Below are positions 1 to 7,445 of a DNA stretch of 9,961 nucleotides, piece by piece. A program made the position numbers and the translations under genes. The DNA lies in assembly GCA_009845645.1 (NCBI GenBank), contig VXZF01000147.1, positions 1 to 9,961 on the forward strand, read 5' to 3'. This DNA is from Gemmatimonadota bacterium. GTDB taxonomy: Bacteria; Latescibacterota; UBA2968; UBA8231. The notes under the pieces were generated by a model. The model searched no databases and was not told where the DNA came from. It was given only the letters and a program-made list of their open reading frames with translations. How positions within the stretch are numbered: position 1 is the first letter of the stretch; each line of letters starts with the position of its first letter.

Positions 1-909
1 GTGGTGCGGGGGATGGAGTGGGTGGCTGGGGACGAGATTGTAATCAGCGCGGACGAGGAAGCAGCGCTGCTTTTGCCGGCGCTGCACTTGCGAGATTTGT
101 ACGGGGTCGAGGTGGTGAAGGTGCCGCTGATTGACGACGATGACGGGCAGGTGCAGGCCGTGGAGGAGCGGCTGGGGGAGAGGACCAAGCTGGTGGCCTT
201 GAGTCATGTGACGACGGACTTGGGATACCGTCTGCCAGTGGAGCGGATTTGCGCGGTGGCGCGGGCGCGGGGGGTGCGCAGCTTTTTGGATTTGGCCCAT
301 TCGGCGGGATTGTATCCTTTGGACTTGCATGCGCTGGGGTGCGATTTTGCCGGGTTGCTCTCCTATAAGTGGATGTACGCGCCCTATGCTGCGGGGTTGC
401 TCTACGTGCGGAAGGAGGCTCTCGACGCGGTGCAGGTGCGCTATGCTGGCGGACGAGCTGAACAGTGGTTGGACCCGGTGGCGGACATCTTCGCGCTGCG
501 CGAGACGGCCGAGCGCTTTCAGTACGGTCCTTGGTGTTGGCCGCTGGTGCTGGCTTGGGCTTTTGCCGTTGAGTATCTGTCGGCCATCGGGCTGGAGGCG
601 ATTTGGGAGCGGACGGTGGCGTTGGCTGGGCGGCTGAAAGAGGGGCTGACGCAGATCCCGGGCGCAGTGCTCTACACTCCGCGATCGCCGCAGCGGTCTG
701 CGGCGTTGGTCAGCTTTGGGCTGGCTGGATGGAAGGGAGAGGAATTGAGCCAAGCTCTCCGCGAAGAGTGGAACATGGTCATCAAGCCGCTACCGCACGG
801 GCGCGAAGGCTTGCGCGCTAGCATCACCTTTTTCCTCCTGGAATCTGAAATCGACGAACTGCTCGCGGCGCTGAACAGCTTGGCCAAGCAAAGGAGCAAA
901 AGCCGTTGA
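1..909 (+). CDS. Class V aminotransferase-fold PLP enzyme (5' partial)
   Basis: This is a PLP-dependent enzyme of the class V aminotransferase / cysteine desulfurase / isopenicillin N epimerase superfamily, presumably cytosolic; the substrate cannot be told. The reading frame is open from base 1 to the TGA at 907-909. The N-terminus is missing: the visible protein begins just before the conserved GDEIVIS strand, so roughly 80-100 residues lie left of the window, and the GTG at base 1 is probably not the real start. Visible landmarks are SHVTTDLG (from about S68), the cofactor-ring aspartate in FLDLAHSAG (D97, with H100), and the Schiff-base lysine K123 in LLSYKWMYAP, followed by the usual AAGLLYVR strand. 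The small C-terminal domain is complete (RASITFFLLESEIDELLAAL). Its stop overlaps the start of the transporter gene, so the two are likely co-translated. Family is sure; specific activity (desulfurase, epimerase, lyase) is not. Confidence 0.85.
   Translation: MVRGMEWVAGDEIVISADEEAALLLPALHLRDLYGVEVVKVPLIDDDDGQVQAVEERLGERTKLVALSHVTTDLGYRLPVERICAVARARGVRSFLDLAHSAGLYPLDLHALGCDFAGLLSYKWMYAPYAAGLLYVRKEALDAVQVRYAGGRAEQWLDPVADIFALRETAERFQYGPWCWPLVLAWAFAVEYLSAIGLEAIWERTVALAGRLKEGLTQIPGAVLYTPRSPQRSAALVSFGLAGWKGEELSQALREEWNMVIKPLPHGREGLRASITFFLLESEIDELLAALNSLAKQRSKSR
891..896 (+). promoter_or_regulatory. Ribosome binding site for the TTG-start transporter gene
   Basis: AAGGAG lies nine bases before the TTG at 906, inside the last codons of the aminotransferase gene. 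No ATG or GTG in that frame sits at a suitable distance, so this site decides the TTG start. The start overlaps the upstream TGA as TTGA, a typical arrangement for translational coupling. Confidence 0.65.
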
Positions 910-3170
910 CCTCACAACAAACTGGACCGGCTAGAGGTAGCCCCGCTGAATCTTCCCAAGTGGGGCACGGCTTTGGCACCGCGCCCGTTTTTCTCGCGTC
1001 AATCAGCACGATCCTCGGCGCGATCCTCTTCCTGCGATTCGGATACGCGGTTGCGCATGTCGGCCTTTGGGGCAGCCTCATGATCATCGTTATCGGGCAT
1101 CTCGTGACCATTCCCACGGTCTTGGCGGTGTCTGAGATTGCCACGAACCGCCGCGTGGCGGGGGGCGGAGCGTACTACATTATTAGCCGCTCTTTCGGCA
1201 CCAGCATTGGAGGCTCGATCGGGATAGCGCTGTACCTCTCCCAAGCGATCTCGGTCGCTTTCTACTTAGTCGCCTTCGCAGAGGCCTTCGAGCCTGTTTA
1301 CGAATGGGCTGCTGCGACGCACGGAGTAGAAGCCGACCCGTGTTGGGTGAGCTTGCCGTGCACGGTTTTGTTGGCCGTGCTGATACTCGTCAGAGGTGCC
1401 GGTCTCGGGGTGCAGGCGCTGTGGATTGTCAGCGCGATTTTGGGGGCGTCCATTGCCGCGTTCCTGTTGGGACAGGCTCCCGAGGAAATCCGTCCCGACG
1501 GGTTTCAGCTCACTGCGAGGATTGAGGGCGGCGATGCCTTTGGTCTCGTCTTCGCGACGTGCTTTCCGGCCTTCACGGGCATGATCGCGGGCTTGGGTCT
1601 TTCCGGTGATCTGAAGAATCCCCAGCGCAGCATCCCCCTCGGTACGATTGGCGCGACGCTCGCGGGCATGATTGTGTACGCGTTGGTCGCCATCAAGCTC
1701 GCCCAGAGCGCGACGCCGGAAGCGCTCGCCGGCGACCAGTTCGTCATGGCGCAGATTGCCCTGTGGGGGCCGGCAATCTATATAGGGTTGGGTGCTGCCG
1801 CCCTGTCCTCTGCCCTTGGTTCGATTCTCGTCGCTCCCAGAACCCTGCAAGCGCTAGCGCGCGACAACGTGCTGCCCGTGCCAAAACTGAATCGCCTGCT
1901 GGAGAAAGGCTGGGGTAGAGCACAAGAGCCGGTGCCTGCGACCTGCGTGTCGAGTGCCATCGCAATCACATTTGTTGTCTTGGGAGATATTGACTTTATC
2001 GCCCATATTCTCAGCATGTTCTTCATGGTTACTTATGGTGCCCTGTGCTCGGTATCATTCCTCGAATATTTCGCTGGTAATCCGTCGTACCGCCCCACCT
2101 TCCATTCGCGCTGGTATTTGTCGCTGTTGGGCGCAGTAATGTGCGGCCTGATGATGATCCAGATGAACGCGCTGTACGCATTTGTGGCGATCTCTCTCAT
2201 GGTAGCGACTTACCTCGGGCTGCGACGCTCGCGGCGAGGAGAGCGCGGCCTGACGGCGATCTTACAAGGGACGATGTTCCAATTGACTCGCCGTCTGCAG
2301 ATCACGCTGCAGAAGAACCGCGCGGTGAGATCGGAAGGGGGCTGGCGGCCCTCGATTATCGCGGTGACTCGTTTTGGGGAACGCCGACTGGGGCACTTCG
2401 ACCTGCTGCGCTGGATCAGCCATCGGCATGGGTTTGGGCACTTCATTCAGTTTTTTCAGGGAGAATACTCGTTTACTGAAGAAATCGAGGCCCGCATGCA
2501 GAAGGGGAGACTGATCGAGCGGGCCGAGGTCAGCGGGGCGGGCATTTTCGTGGATTCCCTGATTTGTCCTTCGTTCCAGATGGCGCTGGCGCAGACGCTC
2601 CAGATGCCAGGCATCTCGGGCTTGCCCAACAACTGCGTTCTGCTCGAGTTCGACAAAGATCATCCAGAAGAGATCAAAGAGACCGCGCAGGGTGCGCTCC
2701 TGGCAACGGAATCGATGATTAATGTCCTGATCCTGCGGTCGACGAAGTACCGTTTTGGCTATCGGTCCTCGATTCACTTGTGGGTGACTGAGGAGAATCT
2801 TGCGAATGCTCCGCTGATGCTGCTTTTGGCGTACATCATCGTGGGGCATCGAGAGTGGCGACAAGCCGAGATTCGGCTCTTTGCGTGCTTCAATTCTGGA
2901 GACGGAGAACGCGAAACGCACAAGATCTCCAGTTTGATGACCGAAGGACGATTGCCGATCTCTAAGCACAATGTGACGTCGGTTCATTGTGCGACTAGTG
3001 AAGCTCTCGAGTTTGAGGTGTCGCTCCGATCCTCTAAGGCCGATTTGGTCATCGCGGGCTTGACCGATGACGACATCAAATCAGGCGAGGCGGAGCAAGC
3101 GCTCCAGTGCTACGACGGGGCGAATGATGTGTTGTTCGTCCATGCGAGCGAGCCGGTCGCAATCGAGTAA
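906..3170 (+). CDS. Cation-chloride cotransporter, SLC12/NKCC-like
   Basis: This is an inner-membrane cotransporter of the cation-chloride cotransporter (CCC, SLC12) branch of the APC superfamily; relatives carry Cl- together with Na+ and/or K+. Residues about 25-440 form some 12 membrane segments. Blocks that recall animal NKCC proteins are ILGAILFLRFGYAV (about 36-49), GGGAYYIISRSFG (about 86-98, containing the adjacent tyrosines Y90 and Y91), FPAFTGMIAGLGLSGDLKNP (broken first helix of the second repeat), and ALSSALGSILVAPRTLQAL with the paired serines typical of Na+-dependent members. Residues about 475-754 form the cytosolic C-terminal domain, with GISGLPNNCVLLEF, SSIHLWVTEENLANAPLMLL and the closing KADLVIAGL strand, so the CCC architecture is full length. 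The TTG start is set by AAGGAG at 891-896. Na+ coupling is inferred from the serine pair; K+ coupling and direction are not determinable here. Confidence 0.93.
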   Translation: MTSQQTGPARGSPAESSQVGHGFGTAPVFLASISTILGAILFLRFGYAVAHVGLWGSLMIIVIGHLVTIPTVLAVSEIATNRRVAGGGAYYIISRSFGTSIGGSIGIALYLSQAISVAFYLVAFAEAFEPVYEWAAATHGVEADPCWVSLPCTVLLAVLILVRGAGLGVQALWIVSAILGASIAAFLLGQAPEEIRPDGFQLTARIEGGDAFGLVFATCFPAFTGMIAGLGLSGDLKNPQRSIPLGTIGATLAGMIVYALVAIKLAQSATPEALAGDQFVMAQIALWGPAIYIGLGAAALSSALGSILVAPRTLQALARDNVLPVPKLNRLLEKGWGRAQEPVPATCVSSAIAITFVVLGDIDFIAHILSMFFMVTYGALCSVSFLEYFAGNPSYRPTFHSRWYLSLLGAVMCGLMMIQMNALYAFVAISLMVATYLGLRRSRRGERGLTAILQGTMFQLTRRLQITLQKNRAVRSEGGWRPSIIAVTRFGERRLGHFDLLRWISHRHGFGHFIQFFQGEYSFTEEIEARMQKGRLIERAEVSGAGIFVDSLICPSFQMALAQTLQMPGISGLPNNCVLLEFDKDHPEEIKETAQGALLATESMINVLILRSTKYRFGYRSSIHLWVTEENLANAPLMLLLAYIIVGHREWRQAEIRLFACFNSGDGERETHKISSLMTEGRLPISKHNVTSVHCATSEALEFEVSLRSSKADLVIAGLTDDDIKSGEAEQALQCYDGANDVLFVHASEPVAIE

Positions 3171-3212
3171 TTCGGAATCGTCTAATCACTTTTTTCGGCG
3201 GGGATAGATAGT

Positions 3213-5429
3213 TTGAACAGGCTCGAATTGCGTCTCAATCGGGGTCGCCACACGGTCTGGTGGCGTACTCTACTGGCGGTGCTGATCTGGAGTGTGGTTT
3301 GCTGGTCACGAACCGTTGCCGCTGAAAGCGAGCATCGGTTGACCATCCTGCACACCAACGACTTGCTGGGCCGACTGCTGCCAGAGCCTTATTTCGACGA
3401 AGCCGACTGGGGCGGTTTTGCCCGCTTGGCCTACCTGATAGCGGAGCAGCGGAGTACCCGCGCCGACTCCGTCCTGATCGTGGACGGGGGCGATGCCTTG
3501 GGCGATTCTCCCCTCGCTGGTATGGACGCCGGTCGAATGGTAGTGCGGTTGATGAACGGGATGGGTTATGATGCGCTGGCGGTGGGGAACCACGAATTTG
3601 ACTACGGCCTCGACTCCCTTCGCATCCGCGCTAGCGAGGCGAATTTCAATGTGCTAAGTGCCAATGTGCGGGTAGCACCAGACAGCACGGCCTTATTTGC
3701 ACCCTTTGTCCTCGTGGAGCGGGCCGGACTACAGATTGCCCTCATCGGCTTGCTCTCGCCCCAAGCCCTAAAAGTGATCAACCCTGTGAAAAATCCTGCT
3801 CTCAACATTGACGACCCTCACCTAGTCTTGAAGACTTTGTTGGAGGGACCGGCAGGGCGGGCGGATCTGCAAGTGATTTTGGTCCACATGAGCGCTCAGG
3901 AGGCACGCGATCTGGTGCGGGCTTTCCCACAAGTGGACCTGTGCATTGCCGGAGGCTTTGGCCGGGAAACCCGCAGGGGTGCCGGCGAACATGTGGTGCG
4001 CTTTGCCGGGGGCGGGTATTTGGTCACCACGCCGGGCTGGGGAACTTTCTTGGGACGGGTGGATATGACCGTGCGCCGAGAGGAGGGTCGGGTCGTCTTA
4101 GTAGATGTGCAGCCTCGGCTAGTGCCTATAAGCCCCGAGGTTCCCCAAGACCAAACCGTGGCGTCTCTTATTGACCAGCAGCAAGAAACTGCACAGCGAG
4201 TTCAGCAACAGCAGCTTGGCAACACCAAGGAACCCATTGAGGACGCGGCCCAATGGGTGGCTGATCTGATCCGCACGCGACTGAACACCGAAGTGAGCGT
4301 GATTAACCAAGGAACCCTGCGGAGCCTAACCTTGGATGGCGCTATCCAGTTAGAGACTTTGGCCAACCTAGTGCGCTACGATGATGTTCTAGTTCGCGTG
4401 GAGGTGCTGGGGAGCCAGTTGAAAGCTATGGCCGATAGCAGCGCCAAGCGGCCTTCAAGAAGCCAGCGACTAGTTTTTTCGGGATACGATGTCCAGATCA
4501 GCTTGATTGGCGGTCGTCCTCTAGTGCCAGAAGAGAAATACCAAGTGGCTACTACTTCGTATCTAGCCTCCGGGGGGGACGACTACTGGACTAAAAAAGA
4601 GGCCATAGATATGGCATCGGCGGATTGGATTACGCTGAAGCAGATGCTGGAAGAGCACATCCGTAAATACCCCAACTTGGGGCGCTGGGACGGCGTGCGG
4701 CAGGGCGGACGGAGCGTTTGGAAGAATAGCACCAAGCTCAATGGCTCGCTGTCGCATACAACTCTCGACGCCTCGGCTAGCCGCTACAGCGGCGTCTCCT
4801 TTCTAGGCGGACATGACGCCTTGGCTTGGAACGGACAGTTTGAGAGCCGCACCAGCTACTTGAGCCAGCGGGGCACACTGGTCGCTCTGCTGCGCTCTGG
4901 TTTTGGCCAGTTGCGTGCCCGCAGCAGTCTGCGCGAGGCAGTGGACCGCTTGGAAGGAGACGTGCTCTACACGTGGTCGCAGCGCCGCCTCGCTCCTTTT
5001 TTGGGACTCGACATTAACACGGTATGGACAGCCGCTTCGGGAGAGAAACATCCCCTTGCGCTGCGGTTCAAAGGGGGCTTGCATAAAAAATGGGCCCCGG
5101 ATACCGGCGTCCGCGTGGGTCTGGCTATGGAGAGAGACCAGGTCCAAGCGACCAATGTAATGGGGCTAGAAATAGCGCCCGAGTACAAAGAAGAATGGCG
5201 GCCGGGTAATGTCGCGTCCTCTCAGGCCAAATTCTTTTGGGGAGTAAGGCAAAGGAGTACGCTGTCGCTGCAGAATTTTAACTGCCTGCGCATCCGGTTG
5301 CTGGGCAATCTGGCCTTTACCCTCGACGCCAATTTGTTCCTGCACCGCGACAGTCAAGTCCAAGCGCTGGCCGTCAAATCGGAACTGCAAGTGGGGCTGG
5401 GATACGCTTGGAGCGAGAAGTGGTTGTAA
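3213..5429 (+). CDS. Exported 5'-nucleotidase-fold protein, degenerate metal site, with C-terminal beta-barrel
   Basis: The TTG start is the only plausible one: the frame is closed upstream by TAA at 3183, there is a weak GGGGA at 3200-3204, and no Met precedes the signal peptide. Residues 1-37 are a signal peptide (basic n-region, LLAVLIWSVV core, cleavage after VAA). Residues about 43-300 match the UshA/YfkN-type calcineurin-like phosphoesterase domain: HTNDLLGRL (D50), DGGD (D94), GNHEFDYG (N126, H127, D130) and VHM (H225). The His two residues after D50 is L52, and the usual GGHxH/Q is GGFGR (F249, R251), so three metal ligands are absent. Residues about 335-495 match the 5'-nucleotidase C-terminal nucleotide-binding domain (NQGTLR from N365; SGGDDYW at 453-459). 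Residues about 503-738 are alternating polar/apolar amphipathic strands ending in GLGYAWSEKWL, like a small outer-membrane beta-barrel of DUF3078 type. It is probably catalytically weak or dead, and anchored at the outer membrane. Confidence 0.82.
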   Translation: MNRLELRLNRGRHTVWWRTLLAVLIWSVVCWSRTVAAESEHRLTILHTNDLLGRLLPEPYFDEADWGGFARLAYLIAEQRSTRADSVLIVDGGDALGDSPLAGMDAGRMVVRLMNGMGYDALAVGNHEFDYGLDSLRIRASEANFNVLSANVRVAPDSTALFAPFVLVERAGLQIALIGLLSPQALKVINPVKNPALNIDDPHLVLKTLLEGPAGRADLQVILVHMSAQEARDLVRAFPQVDLCIAGGFGRETRRGAGEHVVRFAGGGYLVTTPGWGTFLGRVDMTVRREEGRVVLVDVQPRLVPISPEVPQDQTVASLIDQQQETAQRVQQQQLGNTKEPIEDAAQWVADLIRTRLNTEVSVINQGTLRSLTLDGAIQLETLANLVRYDDVLVRVEVLGSQLKAMADSSAKRPSRSQRLVFSGYDVQISLIGGRPLVPEEKYQVATTSYLASGGDDYWTKKEAIDMASADWITLKQMLEEHIRKYPNLGRWDGVRQGGRSVWKNSTKLNGSLSHTTLDASASRYSGVSFLGGHDALAWNGQFESRTSYLSQRGTLVALLRSGFGQLRARSSLREAVDRLEGDVLYTWSQRRLAPFLGLDINTVWTAASGEKHPLALRFKGGLHKKWAPDTGVRVGLAMERDQVQATNVMGLEIAPEYKEEWRPGNVASSQAKFFWGVRQRSTLSLQNFNCLRIRLLGNLAFTLDANLFLHRDSQVQALAVKSELQVGLGYAWSEKWL

Positions 5430-5474
5430 ACGGTTTAAGGAATGGTTTATGAAGAGGTATAGGATTAAAAAACT

Positions 5475-6635
5475 ATGAAGGCGCTCGTATGGCGATGTGT
5501 GCCGTATCTCGTCGCTGCTTTTATGGTCGCCAACGGTTTCTACACCTTGGCCATGGGCTTAGGCGAGATCTTTCACCTCGACCAGTATCTGGCTGTCGAA
5601 CTGGGCGAAATGCGTCGCTATCTGGAAGTGGTGCCTGCCCCGCAGTTGGGTGGTTTTGTGGCGGTTTTCTTGGGCGTCGTATTCATCGTTTTAGGCAAGG
5701 GGTTGGCCGAACGGCGACGGCGCGCGCGCAACTGGGCCGTGGTGGCGCTGCTGCTCAATGTTTTGTCCCATCTATACCAAGGGCTGCCATTGCGGAACTG
5801 TATCTTGTCGGCAGCGGGTTTGGTGCTTTTGGGGCTGTTGCGCACCGAGTTCACTCGCCACAGCGAGCGCCATCGCTGGAGCTATGCCGAAGTAATCGCC
5901 GTGCTGTCGATCATCTTCGCTTTGGCCTACGGCATTGGCGGGGCGTATTTGCTGCGTGCTGAGTTCAGCGGCATTGAGACGTGGGCGGACGCAGTCTATT
6001 TCACGGTCGTCACGTATAGCACTTTAGGATACGGGGATATGCTGCCCCAGAGTACCAACGCCAAATGGTTCGCCATCTCTATGGTAAGCGTTGGCATTGG
6101 ATCATTCGTTACGGCCTTAACCGTATTGCTGGGACCGCTGATCGAGAACCGGCTAAAAGGAGTATTCGCTGTCGTGAGCAAATTTCAAAAGAGCGTGGAT
6201 CACATAGTAGTGTGCGGCTATACCAAAGTAACCGAGAGCATCGTCGATGAACTGCGCACGCGACAGGTGCCGTTCCTCATCATCGACGGGCGCGAAGATT
6301 TTGTCGTACATCTCAAAAACAGCGGCTTGGATGTTCTACAAGGCGACCCCACGGAGCGAGCTGTGTTGGAGCAGGCCAATCTGTCCAGTGCTGCCGCAGT
6401 GATCGCGGCCACGGACTCGGACGCCACCAATACTTTAGTGGCTCTTACTGCCCGCGCTCTGCGCGAAGCCGGGGAGCAGCACAAGTTCCGCATTATCGTG
6501 CGCATTGAGGACGAAGAGAACATCGCCAAAGTGGAGAGTATAGGCGTTGATGAGATCATCTCGCCTTCTACTTTGGGTGGTCGGCTCATGGCGCAGCGGG
6601 CAGTGGGCGCAGCGGAGAGTGTGGACCATGATTGA
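5475..6635 (+). CDS. kch: Kch-type potassium channel with RCK (TrkA-N) domain
   Basis: This is an inner-membrane potassium channel subunit, expected to form tetramers with a cytosolic RCK gating ring. Six membrane segments fit residues about 7-30, 58-77, 87-105, 108-122, 136-158 and 194-218. The N-terminal stretch (NGFYTLAMGLGEIFHL) resembles that of E. coli Kch, as does GPLIENRLKG after the last helix. The pore helix and selectivity filter are TVVTYSTLGYGD, with the filter T183-D188. Residues about 242-375 are the RCK Rossmann domain: HIVVCGYTKVT (243-253), the acidic end of strand 2 in LIIDGRED, GDPTERAVLEQANL, AATDSD and the closing VDEIISPSTLGGRLMAQ. The length of 386 residues is close to E. 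coli Kch. The glycine motif is G-Y-T-K-V-T rather than GxGxxG; E. coli Kch is also non-canonical there. ATG at 5475, with AGGA at 5461-5464, begins a tight operon with mscS. The ligand is unknown. Confidence 0.95.
   Translation: MKALVWRCVPYLVAAFMVANGFYTLAMGLGEIFHLDQYLAVELGEMRRYLEVVPAPQLGGFVAVFLGVVFIVLGKGLAERRRRARNWAVVALLLNVLSHLYQGLPLRNCILSAAGLVLLGLLRTEFTRHSERHRWSYAEVIAVLSIIFALAYGIGGAYLLRAEFSGIETWADAVYFTVVTYSTLGYGDMLPQSTNAKWFAISMVSVGIGSFVTALTVLLGPLIENRLKGVFAVVSKFQKSVDHIVVCGYTKVTESIVDELRTRQVPFLIIDGREDFVVHLKNSGLDVLQGDPTERAVLEQANLSSAAAVIAATDSDATNTLVALTARALREAGEQHKFRIIVRIEDEENIAKVESIGVDEIISPSTLGGRLMAQRAVGAAESVDHD
6614..6619 (+). promoter_or_regulatory. Ribosome binding site for mscS inside kch
   Basis: GGAGAG lies eight bases before ATG 6628. 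It supports that ATG over upstream in-frame codons from 6547, and places initiation just before the kch stop at 6633-6635, so translation of the two channels is probably coupled. Confidence 0.6.
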
Positions 6636-7443
6636 TGTCTATGTAGATCGGTTGTGGGAATGGCTGATAAGCAGCCTAGCCGATTTGGTGCTAGGACTGC
6701 TCATTGCCTTAGCGTCTTGGTTGGCCAGCCGCTGGGTCAAGCGCTTTGTCTCCCGCACTGCCAAGCGCCTAGGCTGGGACGAAATCCTGTGGGATTATTT
6801 TGGTACGGTACTGCGCTACCTGACCTTGATTGTGGGATGGGTATCAGCCCTCAAGAAGATCGGCTTTCCAGTGGAGGCGGTGTTGGCCACCTTCGGCATT
6901 AGCGGCATCATCATCGGCTTGGGGGCACGCCGGTCCATCGCCAATTATTTTTCGGGGTTGATGATGTTGGCAGCTCGGCCCTTCAAGCAGGGGGATTTAA
7001 TAGAGTTTGGACCGCCGCCGCAGATCGGCCGGGTCACGGAGGTCAAGATGACGTATACCGGATTGGTGACGCTCGACAATGTGCGGCTGGTCGTGCCCAA
7101 TATGGTGATCTGGCGCAATAAAATCGTCAATTTTTCCTCCCTTGGGCAGCGCGCCATTCGCATTCCCATCGCCGTGCCGTACGATGTGGACGTGGATTGG
7201 GTCACAGATTTAGCCCTCGACGTGCTGGCTCAGCACGATCAGGTACTCGACGACCCAGCTCCTTCCTGTACTGTGTCGGAAGTGACCGCGGAGGATGTGA
7301 AGATGATGCTGGTAGCATGGAGCGATGTCGATAACATGAACATCTTCGGCGAGGTGGTTATTCGCATGCGCACAGCTTTTGAGACCGCTGGTCTGGCGGT
7401 TACAGTGCCAGCTACAGCGATCGACCTGAAACGGGAGGAGTGA
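6628..7443 (+). CDS. mscS: Small-conductance mechanosensitive channel, MscS family
   Basis: This is an inner-membrane tension-gated channel, expected to be a heptamer, that vents solutes on hypo-osmotic shock. At 271 residues it is slightly shorter than E. coli MscS (286). TM1 lies about residues 13-33, TM2 about 55-73, and the pore helix TM3 runs about 80-117 with GISGIIIGLGARRSIANYFSG. The family signature RPFKQGD follows, then the beta-domain (VRLVVPNMVIWRNKIVNFSS) and the alpha/beta vestibule (IPIAVPYDVDVDWV and the final FETAGLAVTVP). Aligned to E. coli MscS, the pore-seal leucines L105 and L109 correspond to I94 and L98, while Q112-G113 at the kink correspond to R101-R102. The start ATG 6628 overlaps the kch stop by eight bases and is chosen over the longer frame from 6547 because of the GGAGAG upstream and because the extra 27 residues would be read inside the conserved end of kch. 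Confidence 0.93.
   Translation: MIDVYVDRLWEWLISSLADLVLGLLIALASWLASRWVKRFVSRTAKRLGWDEILWDYFGTVLRYLTLIVGWVSALKKIGFPVEAVLATFGISGIIIGLGARRSIANYFSGLMMLAARPFKQGDLIEFGPPPQIGRVTEVKMTYTGLVTLDNVRLVVPNMVIWRNKIVNFSSLGQRAIRIPIAVPYDVDVDWVTDLALDVLAQHDQVLDDPAPSCTVSEVTAEDVKMMLVAWSDVDNMNIFGEVVIRMRTAFETAGLAVTVPATAIDLKREE
7433..7440 (+). promoter_or_regulatory. Ribosome binding site deciding the start of the HTH-GspE-like gene
   Basis: GGGAGGAG is a strong Shine-Dalgarno sequence covering the last two mscS sense codons. It leaves five to seven bases to ATG 7446. The in-frame GTG at 7440 overlaps the site itself and so cannot be its start. Confidence 0.75.
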
Positions 7444-7445
7444 GC

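Noticed and set aside
1..31. G-rich start of the window as a G-quadruplex
   Set aside because: Only three runs of three or more G are present within 31 bases, and the stretch is coding with strong G bias.
1266..1850. Open frame of 194 codons on the minus strand
   Set aside because: Same reasoning: it overlaps the conserved membrane core of the cotransporter and has low-complexity, charged composition without domain features.
2262..2987. Long open frame of 241 codons on the minus strand
   Set aside because: It lies wholly inside the cotransporter gene, whose protein matches the CCC family along its length. The minus-strand translation is Arg/Ser/His-rich and resembles no family; it is a by-product of GC-rich codons.
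3171..3212. Possible rho-independent terminator, because of the run of six T at 3190-3195
   Set aside because: No GC-rich hairpin precedes the T run; only short AATCG direct repeats and a 4-base inverted repeat are visible.
5432..5449. Two GGTTTA copies in the gap before kch as an operator
   Set aside because: Two 6-base direct repeats 12 bases apart are too short to distinguish from chance, and no promoter is seen beside them.
5712..5729. Arginine cluster RRRRAR at residues 80-85 of the Kch homologue as an S4 voltage sensor
   Set aside because: The arginines are contiguous in a loop between two membrane segments rather than at every third position of a helix, so they look like a positive-inside cytosolic loop.
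6547..6627. Extended N-terminus for mscS from an upstream in-frame ATG
   Set aside because: The extra 27 residues overlap the conserved end of the Kch RCK domain, lack a membrane or family match, and GGAGAG at 6614-6619 favours ATG 6628.
7440..7442. GTG start for the HTH-GspE-like gene
   Set aside because: The codon overlaps the Shine-Dalgarno sequence at 7433-7440; ATG 7446 has correct spacing.
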